Shown one piece after another: positions 50,321 to 60,600 of a DNA stretch of 64,000 bases. The notes below the pieces were generated by a model. It was given only the letters and a program-made list of their open reading frames with translations. It did not search any database and had not been told where the DNA came from. The stretch lies in assembly GCA_030530215.1 (NCBI GenBank), contig JAUMVJ010000004.1, positions 1 to 64,000 on the forward strand, written 5' to 3'. Source of the stretch: Coriobacteriia bacterium. GTDB taxonomy: Bacteria; Actinomycetota; Coriobacteriia; Coriobacteriales; Eggerthellaceae. Both the position numbers and the translations under genes were made by a program. Positions within the stretch are counted from its first letter, which is position 1. Each line of letters starts with the position of its first letter.

Positions 50321-51331
50321 GTGTCTAACACTGCCAACATCTTGTCTTTTGCCGACGCGAGAGCTTCTGCTCCGCGTTTTCGTGATTCTCGGGCAAAAAC
50401 AAAAACCCCTGATCAATCAGTAATTTCATCGGCATCTCCTCGTCAGGCTTCTCGCGCTCAAAGGGGTTCCCATGCTCGCATGAGCGCGCTCTCCGTCGAC
50501 GGGCGCGCCACCCAGGTCAGGCGAGATGCTGCTTCTCGCGGCTTCGAGGCAAATGCTTCGGCCAGGCATGCGTCATCGCGCATGTCCATGGGGGCTTTTT
50601 CCGAAGAAGAGGAACGCCGCCTAGAGGCAAGGGGCAACGCTGCGCATAGCGCGCGCAGTTCTCGCGCACCGCGTCAAAAGAGCGAAACAGCCTTCGGTAA
50701 GCTCACACATAAGATGCGCTCCGCGAAGGCCGAGCGTCTTTTTGAGCGCAACGTGCCAACAAGCGACGCTCGTTCCTCCCAGCCCGAGCAGTCGAGCCGT
50801 GCCGCCCTCTACGAGATGAAGATGGGCAAAGATCATCGTCGTTCCGCCCACATGCAGGATGATGCCAAATCGGGCAAATCCCGCTTTTCCTTCGCGGGGT
50901 TCAACCCCTTGTCTTTGCTCGTCGGCACCAAGGGTGGTCAGTGGGCATGCGTTGCGATGATCGCTATGGCGTTCTCGGTTTTCATTCTGCATCAACCCAT
51001 CGCCGACTGGTATAACGAAGGCCGCTCCCTGCAGCAGCTTCAGGCTCAGTACGAGATAAGCTCCGCCGAATACGAGCAGGTAAAGGCCGATGTGGACTAT
51101 CTTTCCACCGATGAGGGCTTAGCGGACTACGCGCATGAGCAGCTTGGCTGGCTTAAATCCGGCGAGCATTCGGTCAACGTGGTTGGCCTGGATGGCGAGG
51201 AATCTCAGTCCTCAACTTCGTCAAGCTCGGCCAGCACTACTCAGTCCCTCGCCCTGGCTTCTGCTAAGGCTCAAACTCCTGATACCTGGTATTCGGGAGT
51301 GTTGGATGTGATCTTCGGCTATGAAGGCTAA
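50321..51331 (+). CDS. FtsB/DivIC-like septum-formation protein
   Basis: A 336-residue bitopic membrane protein. About 200 residues of basic, Ser/Ala/Arg-rich, probably disordered cytoplasmic tail precede a single membrane helix (VAMIAMAFSVFILHQ). A coiled coil (QQLQAQYEISSAEYEQVKAD) and a short DivIC-type end (YAHEQLGWLKSGEHSVNVVG) follow. FtsB/DivIC proteins belong to the divisome with FtsL and FtsQ. GTG 50321 with AAGGGG upstream is preferred; ATG 50300 is possible. The end overlaps the Ppx/GppA gene by 11 bases. Confidence 0.8.
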   Translation: MSNTANILSFADARASAPRFRDSRAKTKTPDQSVISSASPRQASRAQRGSHARMSALSVDGRATQVRRDAASRGFEANASARHASSRMSMGAFSEEEERRLEARGNAAHSARSSRAPRQKSETAFGKLTHKMRSAKAERLFERNVPTSDARSSQPEQSSRAALYEMKMGKDHRRSAHMQDDAKSGKSRFSFAGFNPLSLLVGTKGGQWACVAMIAMAFSVFILHQPIADWYNEGRSLQQLQAQYEISSAEYEQVKADVDYLSTDEGLADYAHEQLGWLKSGEHSVNVVGLDGEESQSSTSSSSASTTQSLALASAKAQTPDTWYSGVLDVIFGYEG

Positions 51332-52262
51332 ACGCTTCGCTGCAATCGATATCGGAACGGTGACTTGCCGTCTTCTTGTTGCCGACGTCGTTGACGGATC
51401 GCTTGATGAGCATCTTCGTCGCGTTGAGATCACCAATTTGGGGCAGGACGTCGACAAGACGGGCGTCCTTCGCGAAGACGCTATTGGGCGCGTTTCTCGC
51501 ACTATTGCCGAGTATCGAAGCTGCATCGACGCCTTACAGCCGAAGGGTGAGCCTGAAATTCCCGTTACCGCATTGGCCACAAGCGCTTCCCGCGACGCGA
51601 AAAACGCCCAGGAGCTTATTGATGAGCTGGCCAAATCTCGCGTGTCACTCTGTGTTATTCCAGGGGAGCGCGAGGCGGCGCTTTCTTTCAAGGGCGCCTC
51701 GAGCGCGTACACGGGCGAGCGTTTGCTCGTTGTCGACGTTGGCGGCGGCTCCACTGAGCTGGTGTTCGGGCGCGGCGGCGAGGACCCTGAGTTTCGTCAC
51801 TCCTTCGACATCGGTTGCCGCAGGGTGACCGAGCGCTTCTTGCCTAGCGACCCCCCGACGGCTAAGGAGCTGGACGCCGCCGCGGCCTGGATTCGCGAGA
51901 CGATGAAACCTGTCGTCGCGCGCGCTTTGGCCGAGGGCTGCGCTTGCGATCGTGTTGTGGCAGTGGCGGGAACCGCGACTTCCATGGTTTCCATCGATTC
52001 CAAGATGGCTGTTTACGATCCTGCTCAGGTTGATGGGTCTTTCGTGAGCCTTGAAACTCTTAAACGTATTTACGCAGAGCTCGCTTCGATGCCTTTGGCC
52101 GAGCGTGAGCGCGTTGTGGGCCTTGAGCCTAAGCGCGCCCCCGTCATCGTGGCTGGTGCGCTTATCTTGCAGATCGTGCTCGAGCTTGTTGGCGCCCCGG
52201 GTTTCACGGTGAGCGAATCCGATATCTTGCAGGGCATTATCATGGACGCCGCTGGCTTATAG
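51321..52262 (+). CDS. Ppx/GppA phosphatase-family protein
   Basis: A 313-residue member of the sugar kinase/actin-like Ppx-GppA family, which hydrolyse polyphosphate or pppGpp. Two glycine loops are visible (AAIDIGTVTCRLLVAD and VVDVGGGSTELVFGRG), plus a short phosphatase-like C-terminus. Length fits the short Ppx1/Ppx2-type actinobacterial forms. It starts inside the end of the previous gene. With relA/spoT in the same region, a link to alarmone or polyphosphate turnover is plausible. Confidence 0.9.
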   Translation: MKAKRFAAIDIGTVTCRLLVADVVDGSLDEHLRRVEITNLGQDVDKTGVLREDAIGRVSRTIAEYRSCIDALQPKGEPEIPVTALATSASRDAKNAQELIDELAKSRVSLCVIPGEREAALSFKGASSAYTGERLLVVDVGGGSTELVFGRGGEDPEFRHSFDIGCRRVTERFLPSDPPTAKELDAAAAWIRETMKPVVARALAEGCACDRVVAVAGTATSMVSIDSKMAVYDPAQVDGSFVSLETLKRIYAELASMPLAERERVVGLEPKRAPVIVAGALILQIVLELVGAPGFTVSESDILQGIIMDAAGL

Positions 52263-52319
52263 CAGCAGTTTAGGCGTTAGGCTCGTTTAGCTGTTACAAT
52301 ACGGCAGTACGCAACATAG

Positions 52320-52405
52320 GGGAGCGTGGCGGAATTGGCATACGCAGTGGACTTAAAATCCACCGGTCTTCGATCTTGTGGGTTCGAGTCCCACCGCTCC
52401 TACCA
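52320..52405 (+). tRNA. tRNA-Leu(UAA)
   Basis: A class II tRNA with long variable arm, encoded CCA and a G1-U72 wobble. The acceptor is GGGAGCG/CGCTCCT, the anticodon stem GTGGA/TCCAC with loop CTTAAAA (anticodon UAA), and the T loop TTCGAGT. A TACAAT -10 element lies at 52295-52300. Confidence 0.95.
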
Positions 52406-52451
52406 GTTGTTTAACTAGTGATTTCGCCGCCCTGAAAGGGGATTGTTTTTT

Positions 52452-53552
52452 ATGCAAGCAAATCCTGAGCTTTTGTTTTCCGTAGACGAACAGAAGCTGC
52501 GTGCTCTTTGCGACAATCTTGCCGACAGTCTTTCCAAGGTCGAAAAAGGCTCTTTCGAGGATTACCTTGAGAAGTGTGCCGACGCTATGGGCGACATCAT
52601 CAATTCTTTCATCCCTAAGGGTTCTCATCCCGATATGTGGACTTATCTGTACGGCCCTTTGACCTCGTACAGCCAGAACGCCGGCAAGCGTCATCGTCCT
52701 TTGATCTGCGCCATGGCCGCCATGGCCGTCGGCGGCGATTGGAGGAAGTCTTTGTCCGCGGGCGCGGCGATCGAGCACTTTCACACAGCGGCGCTCATTC
52801 ACGACGACATCGCCGATGACGCTGAGCTTCGTCGCGGTGAGCCGTGCTTCCACCTGAAGGAAGGCGAAGGCCTCGCTATCAACGCGGGCGATCTTGGCTT
52901 GGCTGTTGTCAACGGCATCGTGATGTGCGATCCCCATCTCTCGGATTCCGAAAAGGTGCGCGTTTCTCTCGAGCTCGTGTCCATGGCTTGCTCCACCGTT
53001 GAGGGGCAGGCGCTCGATATCGGCTGGGCGCGCGACAACCGCTACGATCTGAGCATCGACGATTACCTTCTTATGGCGCGCCACAAGACCGCCTATTACT
53101 CAGGCGGTGTGCCTTTGGCCATCGGGGCTATCGTTGGCGGCGGTACCGACACTCAGGTTGAGGGCTTGCGCTCCTTCGGCATGGCCACGGGCCTTGCCTT
53201 CCAGATCCAAGACGACCTTCTAAACTTGGTAGGAACTAAAGAGGCCAAGGAAAAGGATTATCGCTCGGATATCACCGAGGGCAAGCGCACTTTGGTTGCA
53301 GTCCATGCCCTGGCCCATTCCCCTGAGCGCGATCGCTTGGAGGAGATTCTTTCTTCCAAGGCCAAGGATCCAGAGCTTCTGGCCGAGGCGGTTCGCATCA
53401 TGCAAGATGCGGGCTCCATCGATTACGCTCGCGACTACGCTCAAAAGCTCGTTGCCGAGGCTAAAGAAGAGCTCGCGCCCATCATCGAACACACCGATGC
53501 TTACGACCAACTTGTCTCAATGGCTGATTGGTTCGTGAGCCGCTTGAAGTAG
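52452..53552 (+). CDS. Polyprenyl diphosphate synthase
   Basis: A 366-residue trans-prenyltransferase making the isoprenoid carrier or quinone side-chain precursor. The first Asp-rich motif is IHDDIADDAELRRG, and the Arg/Lys of the pocket lie in GKRHRP. The second motif is FQIQDDLLNLVG (DDxxN rather than DDxxD). The product chain length cannot be fixed from the sequence. ATG 52452 has GAAAGGGG upstream; TTG 52443 is less likely. The next gene begins seven bases after the stop. Confidence 0.93.
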   Translation: MQANPELLFSVDEQKLRALCDNLADSLSKVEKGSFEDYLEKCADAMGDIINSFIPKGSHPDMWTYLYGPLTSYSQNAGKRHRPLICAMAAMAVGGDWRKSLSAGAAIEHFHTAALIHDDIADDAELRRGEPCFHLKEGEGLAINAGDLGLAVVNGIVMCDPHLSDSEKVRVSLELVSMACSTVEGQALDIGWARDNRYDLSIDDYLLMARHKTAYYSGGVPLAIGAIVGGGTDTQVEGLRSFGMATGLAFQIQDDLLNLVGTKEAKEKDYRSDITEGKRTLVAVHALAHSPERDRLEEILSSKAKDPELLAEAVRIMQDAGSIDYARDYAQKLVAEAKEELAPIIEHTDAYDQLVSMADWFVSRLK

Positions 53553-53559
53553 GTTTCAC

Positions 53560-54477
53560 ATGGAAGCCATTAAACCCCATGATCGCGGAGCTGCCGTTGC
53601 CGATGTGCAGCGTCGTTTAGCCGATCTTGGATATTTGAACGAAAACCAAGTTACTCAGACCTTCGATGCCGATACCGTGTTGGCCGTGAAGTCTTTTTGC
53701 TCCGATCACGGTTTGGAGCCAATCGACTACGTGGATCAGCAGGTTTGGTCGCGCCTCGTTGACGCTGGCTTTCAGATGGGCGACCGCAATCTCTACCTGC
53801 GTGTGCCCTTTTTCCATGGTCACGATGTCGAGGTTCTTCAGTCGGCTCTTTCGGCTCTGGGCTTTTCCACAGGCAATATCGATGGCATGTTCGGCGCCCA
53901 TACCGAGGAGGCCCTGCGTCGCTTCCAGTTGAACATGGGTCTTCCCGACGATGGCATCGCCGGTTCCATGACCTTCAGGGCCATCAATAACCTTGCTCAC
54001 TCCTGGCGCGAGAAGAACGCGCACACCCCTGTGGTCAACATGGGCTTTGCGCGCGCTTCCGAGGCGCTCGAGCTTAACTTCCTTTGTCTGTTCGGAACCG
54101 AGGATTTGCCTCGACTGGTGGCTGCTCGCATGTCCAATCTTGCCATGGCCACCAATCCAAATTCCAAGGTTACTAGCGCCGAATCGCTTAACGTTGCACC
54201 CGAGGACTCAACGATGTTCCTGCAGATCCTCGGCGCCGATCAGGCTCCAGCTCCGGGCGTTCCGACGGTCGATCTGGAGCCGAGCGACACTTTGGTTCTT
54301 CGTCTGACCCAGGCCTTCCGCTCTACGGGAGCGAAGCCGGGCTCTCGCGTTGCCCTTCGTCTTCCGGGCGATGCCTGGTGTGATGCGGGCGTGGAGCGCA
54401 CGGCGCAGCATTTCGCGATCATCTTGCTTGATGCCATTTGCTCGGCAAGCCTGATCCTTCACGACGAACGAAAGTAG
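53560..54477 (+). CDS. Protein with two peptidoglycan-binding domains
   Basis: A 305-residue protein without signal peptide. PG_binding_1 repeats lie at about 1-65 (HDRGAAVADVQRRLADLGYL) and 80-150 (DVEVLQSALSALGF, then DGMFGAHTEEALRRFQLNMG). The rest (about 150-305) matches no motif I know; catalytic amidase residues are not apparent. Mycobacterial CwlM has the same repeats plus an amidase fold and acts in the cytoplasm to activate MurA, so a regulatory envelope role is possible here. The location between the prenyl synthase and glmU supports this; it is inference. Confidence 0.78.
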   Translation: MEAIKPHDRGAAVADVQRRLADLGYLNENQVTQTFDADTVLAVKSFCSDHGLEPIDYVDQQVWSRLVDAGFQMGDRNLYLRVPFFHGHDVEVLQSALSALGFSTGNIDGMFGAHTEEALRRFQLNMGLPDDGIAGSMTFRAINNLAHSWREKNAHTPVVNMGFARASEALELNFLCLFGTEDLPRLVAARMSNLAMATNPNSKVTSAESLNVAPEDSTMFLQILGADQAPAPGVPTVDLEPSDTLVLRLTQAFRSTGAKPGSRVALRLPGDAWCDAGVERTAQHFAIILLDAICSASLILHDERK

Positions 54478-54483
54478 ATACCA

Positions 54484-55839
54484 ATGAATGCAGCTGCACT
54501 TATTCTTGCCGCTGGTGCTGGCACCCGCATGAAATCTTCTAAGCCCAAAGTAGCTCATGAGATTATGGGAAAGCCTCTGGTTAGGTGGGTTGTCGATGCG
54601 GCCCACGGCGCTGGCCTTTCTAAACTTGTGGCCGTTGTGGGCCATGGCCGTGAGCAGGTAGAGCCCTTGCTCAAGGATGTTTCGGTTGTAGTGCAGGAAG
54701 AGCAGCTTGGAACGGCGCATGCGGTTAACGTGGCGCGTGAGGCTCTTCTCGGCGAGTGCGATTCGCTGGTGGTTCTTACCGGCGACAGCCCTTTGGTAAC
54801 TTCCGAGACCATCGCCAAGCTTGTTTCCCTTAGAGAGGAGCGCGCTGCTGGTGTCGTGGTGCTTACCATGCAGGCTGAAGACCCCACCGGCTACGGGCGT
54901 ATTGTTCGCGATGCCGAGGGTCAGGTTGCCGCAATCGTTGAGCAGAAGGACTGCACCCCCGAGCAAGCTCTGATCACCGAATGCAATTCCGGCTTCTACT
55001 GCTTTGACACCAAGCTTCTGTTCGACGCCTTGACCGAGGTTTCCACCGATAACGCCCAAGGCGAGTACTACCTTACCGACGTTTTGGCCATTGCCCGCGC
55101 AAAGGGCAGGGAAGTTCTTGGTCTTTTGGCCGCCGACAAAGACGAATGTCTTGGCGTGAATTCGCGCAGGCAGCTTGCGCAGGCGACGAAGTCCCTGCAG
55201 CGTCGTATTAACGGCAAGCATATGGATGCCGGCGTCACCTTCTGGGACCCCGACACCTGCTGGATCGGCCCTGATGTTGAAATTGCACCTGACGTTGAGA
55301 TTCTTCCTCAGACCATCATCGTCGGTTCTTCCAAAATCGGCTCCGGTACGGTTGTGGGCCCCTGCTCTCGCTTGACCGATACCGTGGTGGGTGCCGATTG
55401 CGTCATCGATGAGACGGTAGCTATCGAGGCCATCATCGACGACGAGGTTGAATGTGGCCCCCGCGCCTACCTGCGCCCCCAAACTCATATGTGCAAGGGT
55501 TCCAAGGCCGGCACGCATGTCGAGATTAAGAAGTCCACCATCGGCGAGGGTTCCAAGGTTCCTCACCTTTCCTACATCGGCGATTGCACCATGGGTTCCG
55601 GCGTCAACATCGGAGCGGGTTCCATCACCTGTAACTACGATGGCGTGAAGAAATGGCCCACCGTTATCGAGGACGACGTCTTCGTTGGCTCGGACACGAT
55701 GATGGTTGCCCCGGTGAAGCTCGGTCGTCACTGCTTGGTCGCCGCCGGATCGGTTGTCACCAAAGACGCAAGCCCCGAGTCTCTTATTCTTGCTCGAGCG
55801 CGCCAGGTGGAAAAAGAAGGCTGGAACGAAGGCAAGTAA
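54484..55839 (+). CDS. glmU: GlmU bifunctional UDP-GlcNAc pyrophosphorylase / acetyltransferase
   Basis: Makes UDP-GlcNAc from GlcN-1-P. The N-terminal uridyltransferase domain carries ILAAGAGTRMKSSKPK and LTGDSPL. The left-handed beta-helix acetyltransferase half shows hexapeptide repeats (e.g. IGSGTVVGPCSRLT, VNIGAGSITCNYDG) with the catalytic His/Lys region FVGSDTMMVAPVKLG. Total 451 residues, normal. It follows the PG-binding-domain gene by six bases and precedes prs after 89 bases. Confidence 0.97.
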   Translation: MNAAALILAAGAGTRMKSSKPKVAHEIMGKPLVRWVVDAAHGAGLSKLVAVVGHGREQVEPLLKDVSVVVQEEQLGTAHAVNVAREALLGECDSLVVLTGDSPLVTSETIAKLVSLREERAAGVVVLTMQAEDPTGYGRIVRDAEGQVAAIVEQKDCTPEQALITECNSGFYCFDTKLLFDALTEVSTDNAQGEYYLTDVLAIARAKGREVLGLLAADKDECLGVNSRRQLAQATKSLQRRINGKHMDAGVTFWDPDTCWIGPDVEIAPDVEILPQTIIVGSSKIGSGTVVGPCSRLTDTVVGADCVIDETVAIEAIIDDEVECGPRAYLRPQTHMCKGSKAGTHVEIKKSTIGEGSKVPHLSYIGDCTMGSGVNIGAGSITCNYDGVKKWPTVIEDDVFVGSDTMMVAPVKLGRHCLVAAGSVVTKDASPESLILARARQVEKEGWNEGK

Positions 55840-55847
55840 TTTCTACG

Positions 55848-55875
55848 CTGACAAAACGTTCGTTAGCGTTACTAT
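55848..55875 (+). promoter_or_regulatory. Candidate promoter of prs
   Basis: CTGACA (55848-55853) and TACTAT (55870-55875) have a 16-base spacer, so prs may have its own start site besides read-through from glmU. Confidence 0.5.
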
Positions 55876-55928
55876 GGCTAAGGTTGGATTGGGCGCATAA
55901 AGCGCACGTTTGATAGAGGTATTTCACT

Positions 55929-56894
55929 ATGAGCAACATGACTAAGAGCCTTGCGGTGTTTTCTGGCTCCACGTACCCCGAATTCGCCAAGGAAGTGGCG
56001 CGCTGTTTGGGCGTCGAGCTTGGCAAGGTTCAGCTCGAGAAATTCGCCAACGGTGAAATTTACGCTCGCTACCTCGAGACGGTTCGTGGTGCAGACGTCT
56101 TCATCGTCCAGTCCATTTCCGGCGACGTCAACGAGTCGCTCATGGAGCTTTTAATCATGATCGATGCAGCCAAGCGCGCCTCTGCACGCACGGTGCACGC
56201 CGTCGTTACTCATTACGCCTACGCTCGCCAGGACCGCAAAGCGGCTGCGCGCGAGCCTATTACCGCCAAGCTGGTGGCCAACCTCCTTACGACGGCTGGC
56301 ATTGACTCCATCATCACGATGGACTTGCATCAGGGCCAGATTCAGGGCTTCTTTGATGTGCCTGTTAACCATCTGTCTGCTCTGTGGACTCTGGCCGAGC
56401 ATATCAAGACCAAGGATCTCGACGCCGACAACATGGTGGTCGTTTCTCCCGACCTCGGTCGTGCCAAGGCCGCCAAGAAGATGTCCAACATCATCGGCTG
56501 CGAGATGGCTATCCTCCACAAGGAGCGCCCGAAGCACAATCAGGCCGAGGTTACCGCTCTTATCGGCGATGTCGAGGGTAAGGTTTGTATCCTGAATGAC
56601 GACATGATCGACACCGGCGGATCTGTGGTTGCCGCGGTCAAGACCCTCAAGGCCAAGGGCGCAAAGAGCGTTTACGTTACCTGCACGCATCCCGTGTTCA
56701 GCGGTTCTGCTCTTGAGCGCCTGAACGACCCCGATATCACTGAGGTCATCGTTGCCAACACCATCCCCGTCGACGAGGAAAATGCGGGCAAGGTCCACGT
56801 GATCTCCGTTGCTCCCTTGTTCGCGCGTGCTATCCAGAACGTTTTCGGCAACACCTCCATCTCCGAGATGTTCGATCCCAACTTCGCGCTGTAG
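55929..56894 (+). CDS. prs: Ribose-phosphate pyrophosphokinase
   Basis: Makes PRPP from ribose-5-P and ATP. The 321-residue class I enzyme has the ATP site around YAYARQDRKAA, the PRPP site DDMIDTGGSVVA, the metal-binding His/Asp region DLHQGQIQGFFD, and FANGEIYARY. It is the source of PRPP also used by hisE-related steps. The weak ribosome site (GATAGAGGT) is a little far from ATG 55929. pth follows after three bases. Confidence 0.97.
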   Translation: MSNMTKSLAVFSGSTYPEFAKEVARCLGVELGKVQLEKFANGEIYARYLETVRGADVFIVQSISGDVNESLMELLIMIDAAKRASARTVHAVVTHYAYARQDRKAAAREPITAKLVANLLTTAGIDSIITMDLHQGQIQGFFDVPVNHLSALWTLAEHIKTKDLDADNMVVVSPDLGRAKAAKKMSNIIGCEMAILHKERPKHNQAEVTALIGDVEGKVCILNDDMIDTGGSVVAAVKTLKAKGAKSVYVTCTHPVFSGSALERLNDPDITEVIVANTIPVDEENAGKVHVISVAPLFARAIQNVFGNTSISEMFDPNFAL

Positions 56895-56897
56895 TTC

Positions 56898-57476
56898 ATG
56901 TTCCTTATCGTTGGCTTGGGCAATCCAGGCGAGGAGTACGAGCATACGCGTCATAACGCTGGCTTCGAAGTGGTCGACCGCTTGGCCGAGGAAGCTCATG
57001 TCAATTACTGGAAGAACGCTTGTGGTTCCTTGGTTGGCGAGGGAAGGCTGCCCCTTGGGGGCGGCAAATACGAAGATGTGGTGCTGGCCAAGCCTCAAAG
57101 CTTCATGAACCTATCGGGCGGACCGGTTGCCAAGCTTTTGAAGCAGTATGCCATTGCGCCTGATCAGTGGATCGTTGTCCACGATGAGCTTGATATTCCT
57201 GCTGGTAGCGTGCGCGTGAAACGCGGCGGCGGCCATGCGGGTCACAACGGGCTTCGTTCCATAATCGATAAGGCAGGAACGCGCGATTTCCTTCGCGTTC
57301 GAGTAGGCGTCGGGCGTCCTCCCGGACGCATGCCTGTTCCAGATTTCGTGTTACAGGTTCCTCGCAAGGATGCGATGGACGACTTTGTCGCTGCCTGCGA
57401 TCGTGGCGCCGAGGCTGCCAAATCGCTTATCGCCGTTGGGCTCGAGAAGTCGCAGCAGGTGTACAACCAGCGCTAG
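56898..57476 (+). CDS. pth: Peptidyl-tRNA hydrolase
   Basis: Rescues tRNA from stalled peptidyl-tRNA. The 192-residue Pth1 type has VGLGNPGEEYEHTRHNAGFE with catalytic His, MNLSGGPV, VVHDELDIPAG and GGHAGHNGLRSI. It begins three bases after the prs stop, and the pair is a common actinobacterial arrangement. It is followed by about 150 bases before the RecJ-helicase gene. Confidence 0.97.
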   Translation: MFLIVGLGNPGEEYEHTRHNAGFEVVDRLAEEAHVNYWKNACGSLVGEGRLPLGGGKYEDVVLAKPQSFMNLSGGPVAKLLKQYAIAPDQWIVVHDELDIPAGSVRVKRGGGHAGHNGLRSIIDKAGTRDFLRVRVGVGRPPGRMPVPDFVLQVPRKDAMDDFVAACDRGAEAAKSLIAVGLEKSQQVYNQR

Positions 57477-57627
57477 CTTCAATTTCATAGATGCTCTTCT
57501 GATTCTTTTGTTCGATTCTTGAGCTACGGGCTGCCGTTTCCCGATGGGACGTTTTTGGGGCACGCGTAGCTTTCCAGGTGTGCGACAATGGGGAAGAAAA
57601 AAGTCTTCAGCGAATCAGGTTTGCACT

Positions 57628-60600
57628 ATGTCAGCACGTATCAGCATTCTGCCCGCGGACAAGTCCGTGGCGGAAACCCTCAGTGAGGAACTGGGGTTTC
57701 CCACTTTCATCACCACCGTTATGGTTGCTCGGGGCATCACCGATGTTCCCAGCGCCCAAGTTTTTCTTGACCCATCGCTTGATAGGGATTGGCTCGATCC
57801 CTATTCGATTGCGAACATGTCGCAGTTGGCCGATTGCCTTTCCGAGGCGATTCTTCAGGAAAAGCGCATTCTTGTCTTTGGCGACTTCGACCTTGACGGC
57901 ATTTCCGCTACCACCATCATGACGCGCGGCCTGCGCGAGCTCGGTGCCGAGGTGGTGCCCTTCATTCCGCTGCGCTTTGAAGAGGGCTACGGCTTAACCG
58001 ATGCCTCCATCAAGCGTGCGCTAAGCTACGAGCCTGATGTTCTGATAACCGTCGACAACGGCATTGCGGCAAAAAACGAGGTCAAGCAGCTTATCGATGC
58101 TGGGGTCGAGGTTCTTATCACCGATCACCATGAGCCTGCTGATCTTGTTCCGGAGGGGGTTGCGGTAGTCGATCCCAAATGCGGCGACTGTGAAAGCTCC
58201 ATCCTTGCAGGAGCCGGGGTTGCACTTAAGGTTATCCAGGTTATGGGTGGGCGCTTCGGCAAGCCTAATCTGTGGCTCGATCTGGTAGACATGGCGGCTC
58301 TTGGCACGGTCGCCGATTTGATGCCCTTGGTGGGCGAGAACCGCGCCTTGGTTGCCGCCGGAGTGAAAAAGCTCAACACCGAGCCGCGCCCCTGCGTTGC
58401 CGCGCTCATCGGAGCATCGGGGCAGACGGGCAAGGCCCTTACGGCGTCTAACTTAAGCTTCTCTTTAATCCCGCGTCTAAATGCTGCGGGTCGTATGGGT
58501 AATGCGCAGTTGGCGCTGGATCTTTTGCTCGAAGATGATTTTCAGCGTGCTTCCGCATTAGCTCAAGAGCTTGAAGAGACAAACACTCGCCGCCGCCAGA
58601 TCGAGGCCGAACTGGCTGAGGTTGCTCTTGCCCAAGCCGAAGAAACCCATGAGGGTAAACGCGTCGTCGTTGTTGCCGGCGAGGGCTGGCACGAAGGCGT
58701 CAAAGGCATCGTCGCCTCCCGTTTAACTTCAAAGTACGGCGTGCCTTCCTTGCTTTTCACCATTGACGGGGACGAGGCGCGCGGATCGGGAAGAAGCGTT
58801 GGTAGCGTCAACTTGTTCGAGGCTGTTCGCTCATGCGAAGATCTGCTCACGCGTTTCGGTGGGCACGAGGCTGCCGTCGGCGTTACCCTTCCCACGGCGA
58901 ATCTTCCTGAGTTCACCCAGCGCCTGAACGAGCACATGATGAGCTTGCCTGCCGAGGATTTCCTTGCGCGCCTTGAGGTTGACGCTGTGGTCGATTTCTC
59001 CGAGCTTGACCTGGGCAACGTCGCCTTGCTTGACCGCTTGGCTCCCTTTGGCCAGGAAAATAGCCAACCGCGCTTCTTAGCTCATGGCGTTTCTATCGTT
59101 CAGGCCCGCGCGGTCGGTGCCGACAAGAACCACCTTTCCTGCACCTTGAGCGACGGAAGCGATTCGCTCAGCTGCATTATGTTCCACTGCCCCGATATCG
59201 ATGCTTTGCTCTCCTGCCATTCTGTGGTCAATGCGGTGTTCCAGCTTCAGATCGACGAATGGCGCGGGCGCCGATCGGTAAAGGCCGTGCTTTCCTCTCT
59301 TGAACCCGTTGAGCCTTGCTGTGCCTTGGAGGCCTGTCTTGACGATGAGAAGGTTTCCTATGTGGGCGAACTTGTCGATTGCGCCGAGCGCACGCATGCG
59401 GGCACCGGCTTTCCCTTTAGATCACAGGCTTTGGATGCAAGCTTGTCGGAGCGCCGTCGCGAATGGTCCGAGATCGCAAAAGGCGATCAAACTCTTCTTC
59501 GTCAGGCTTTGATTCAGTCTTTCTTGGGAGAGGGGAGCCTTCACGATTCTCAGCTTCGTTCTTTGGAGCTTTTGGATCAAGGGGCTTCGGTGCTTTCCGT
59601 TATGGGGACGGGTCGAGGCAAATCCCTGATATTCCAACTCCATGCTATCGAGCTTGCGTTGAAATCCGATAAAGCGAGCTTGTTCGTGTATCCTCTGCGC
59701 GCTTTGGCTTCCGACCAGGCTTTTCATCTGATGCGCACCGTTGAGCCTTTTGGCTTGTGCGTTAAAGTGCTTAACGGTGATACCTCAACGGATGAGCGCA
59801 CCGAAATCTTTGCGGGTTTAAGCGAAGGCTCGGTTGACATCGTTCTTACGACGCCGGAGTTCCTCGATGCGCATTCCTCGCATTTTGCAAAGTCTGGTCG
59901 CATCGGCTTCGTTGTGGTTGATGAGGCTCACCATGTTTCAACCTCCCGTGCGGGCTTCCGACCTAGTTATCGTCGTTTTGCGCAGATCGTGGACGAATTG
60001 GGCAAGCCTCAGGTTCTGGCAGTAACCGCAACAGCCGATGCCGGGGTGCTTGAGGCGGTTAAGGCCGATTTGGGCATCGAGGCGCTGGTAACCGACAAGC
60101 ATGAGCGCGAGAACCTTTCCATCGACGATCAGCGCAACATCCGAAAAAAGGAACGCTATTTGGCGAATCTTGTTGTGCAGGGCGAAAAGACAATCGTCTA
60201 CGTCAATTCCCGTGCCGAGAGCATCTCTTTGGTTCGCGACCTGCGCTCTCGGGTGCCGCAGATGGCGCCCTTAATTGGTTTTTATAACGCCGGCCTTACC
60301 AAAGATGAACGCATGCGTATCGAGGAATTCTTCCGCAAGGACGAGCTTCAGGTTTTGGTTGCAACTTCGGCCTTTGGTGAGGGCATCGATGTTCCTGGGG
60401 TTCGCCACGTGGTTCTCTACCATCTTCCCTTCAGCGAGATTGAATTCAACCAGATGAGCGGACGCGCTGGTCGCGATGGCAAATCGGCAACGATTCACCT
60501 TTTGTTCGGCAGGCAGGATGGCGAATTGAATGCCGGCATCCTGGCTCTTGCGGCGCCCGATCACGACGCAATGGGTCGAATCTACCGTGAGCTAAGGCGT

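Noticed and set aside
54208-55731. 507-codon minus-strand frame across the PG-binding gene and glmU
   Set aside because: Antisense to two recognisable genes; no start signals and no domains.
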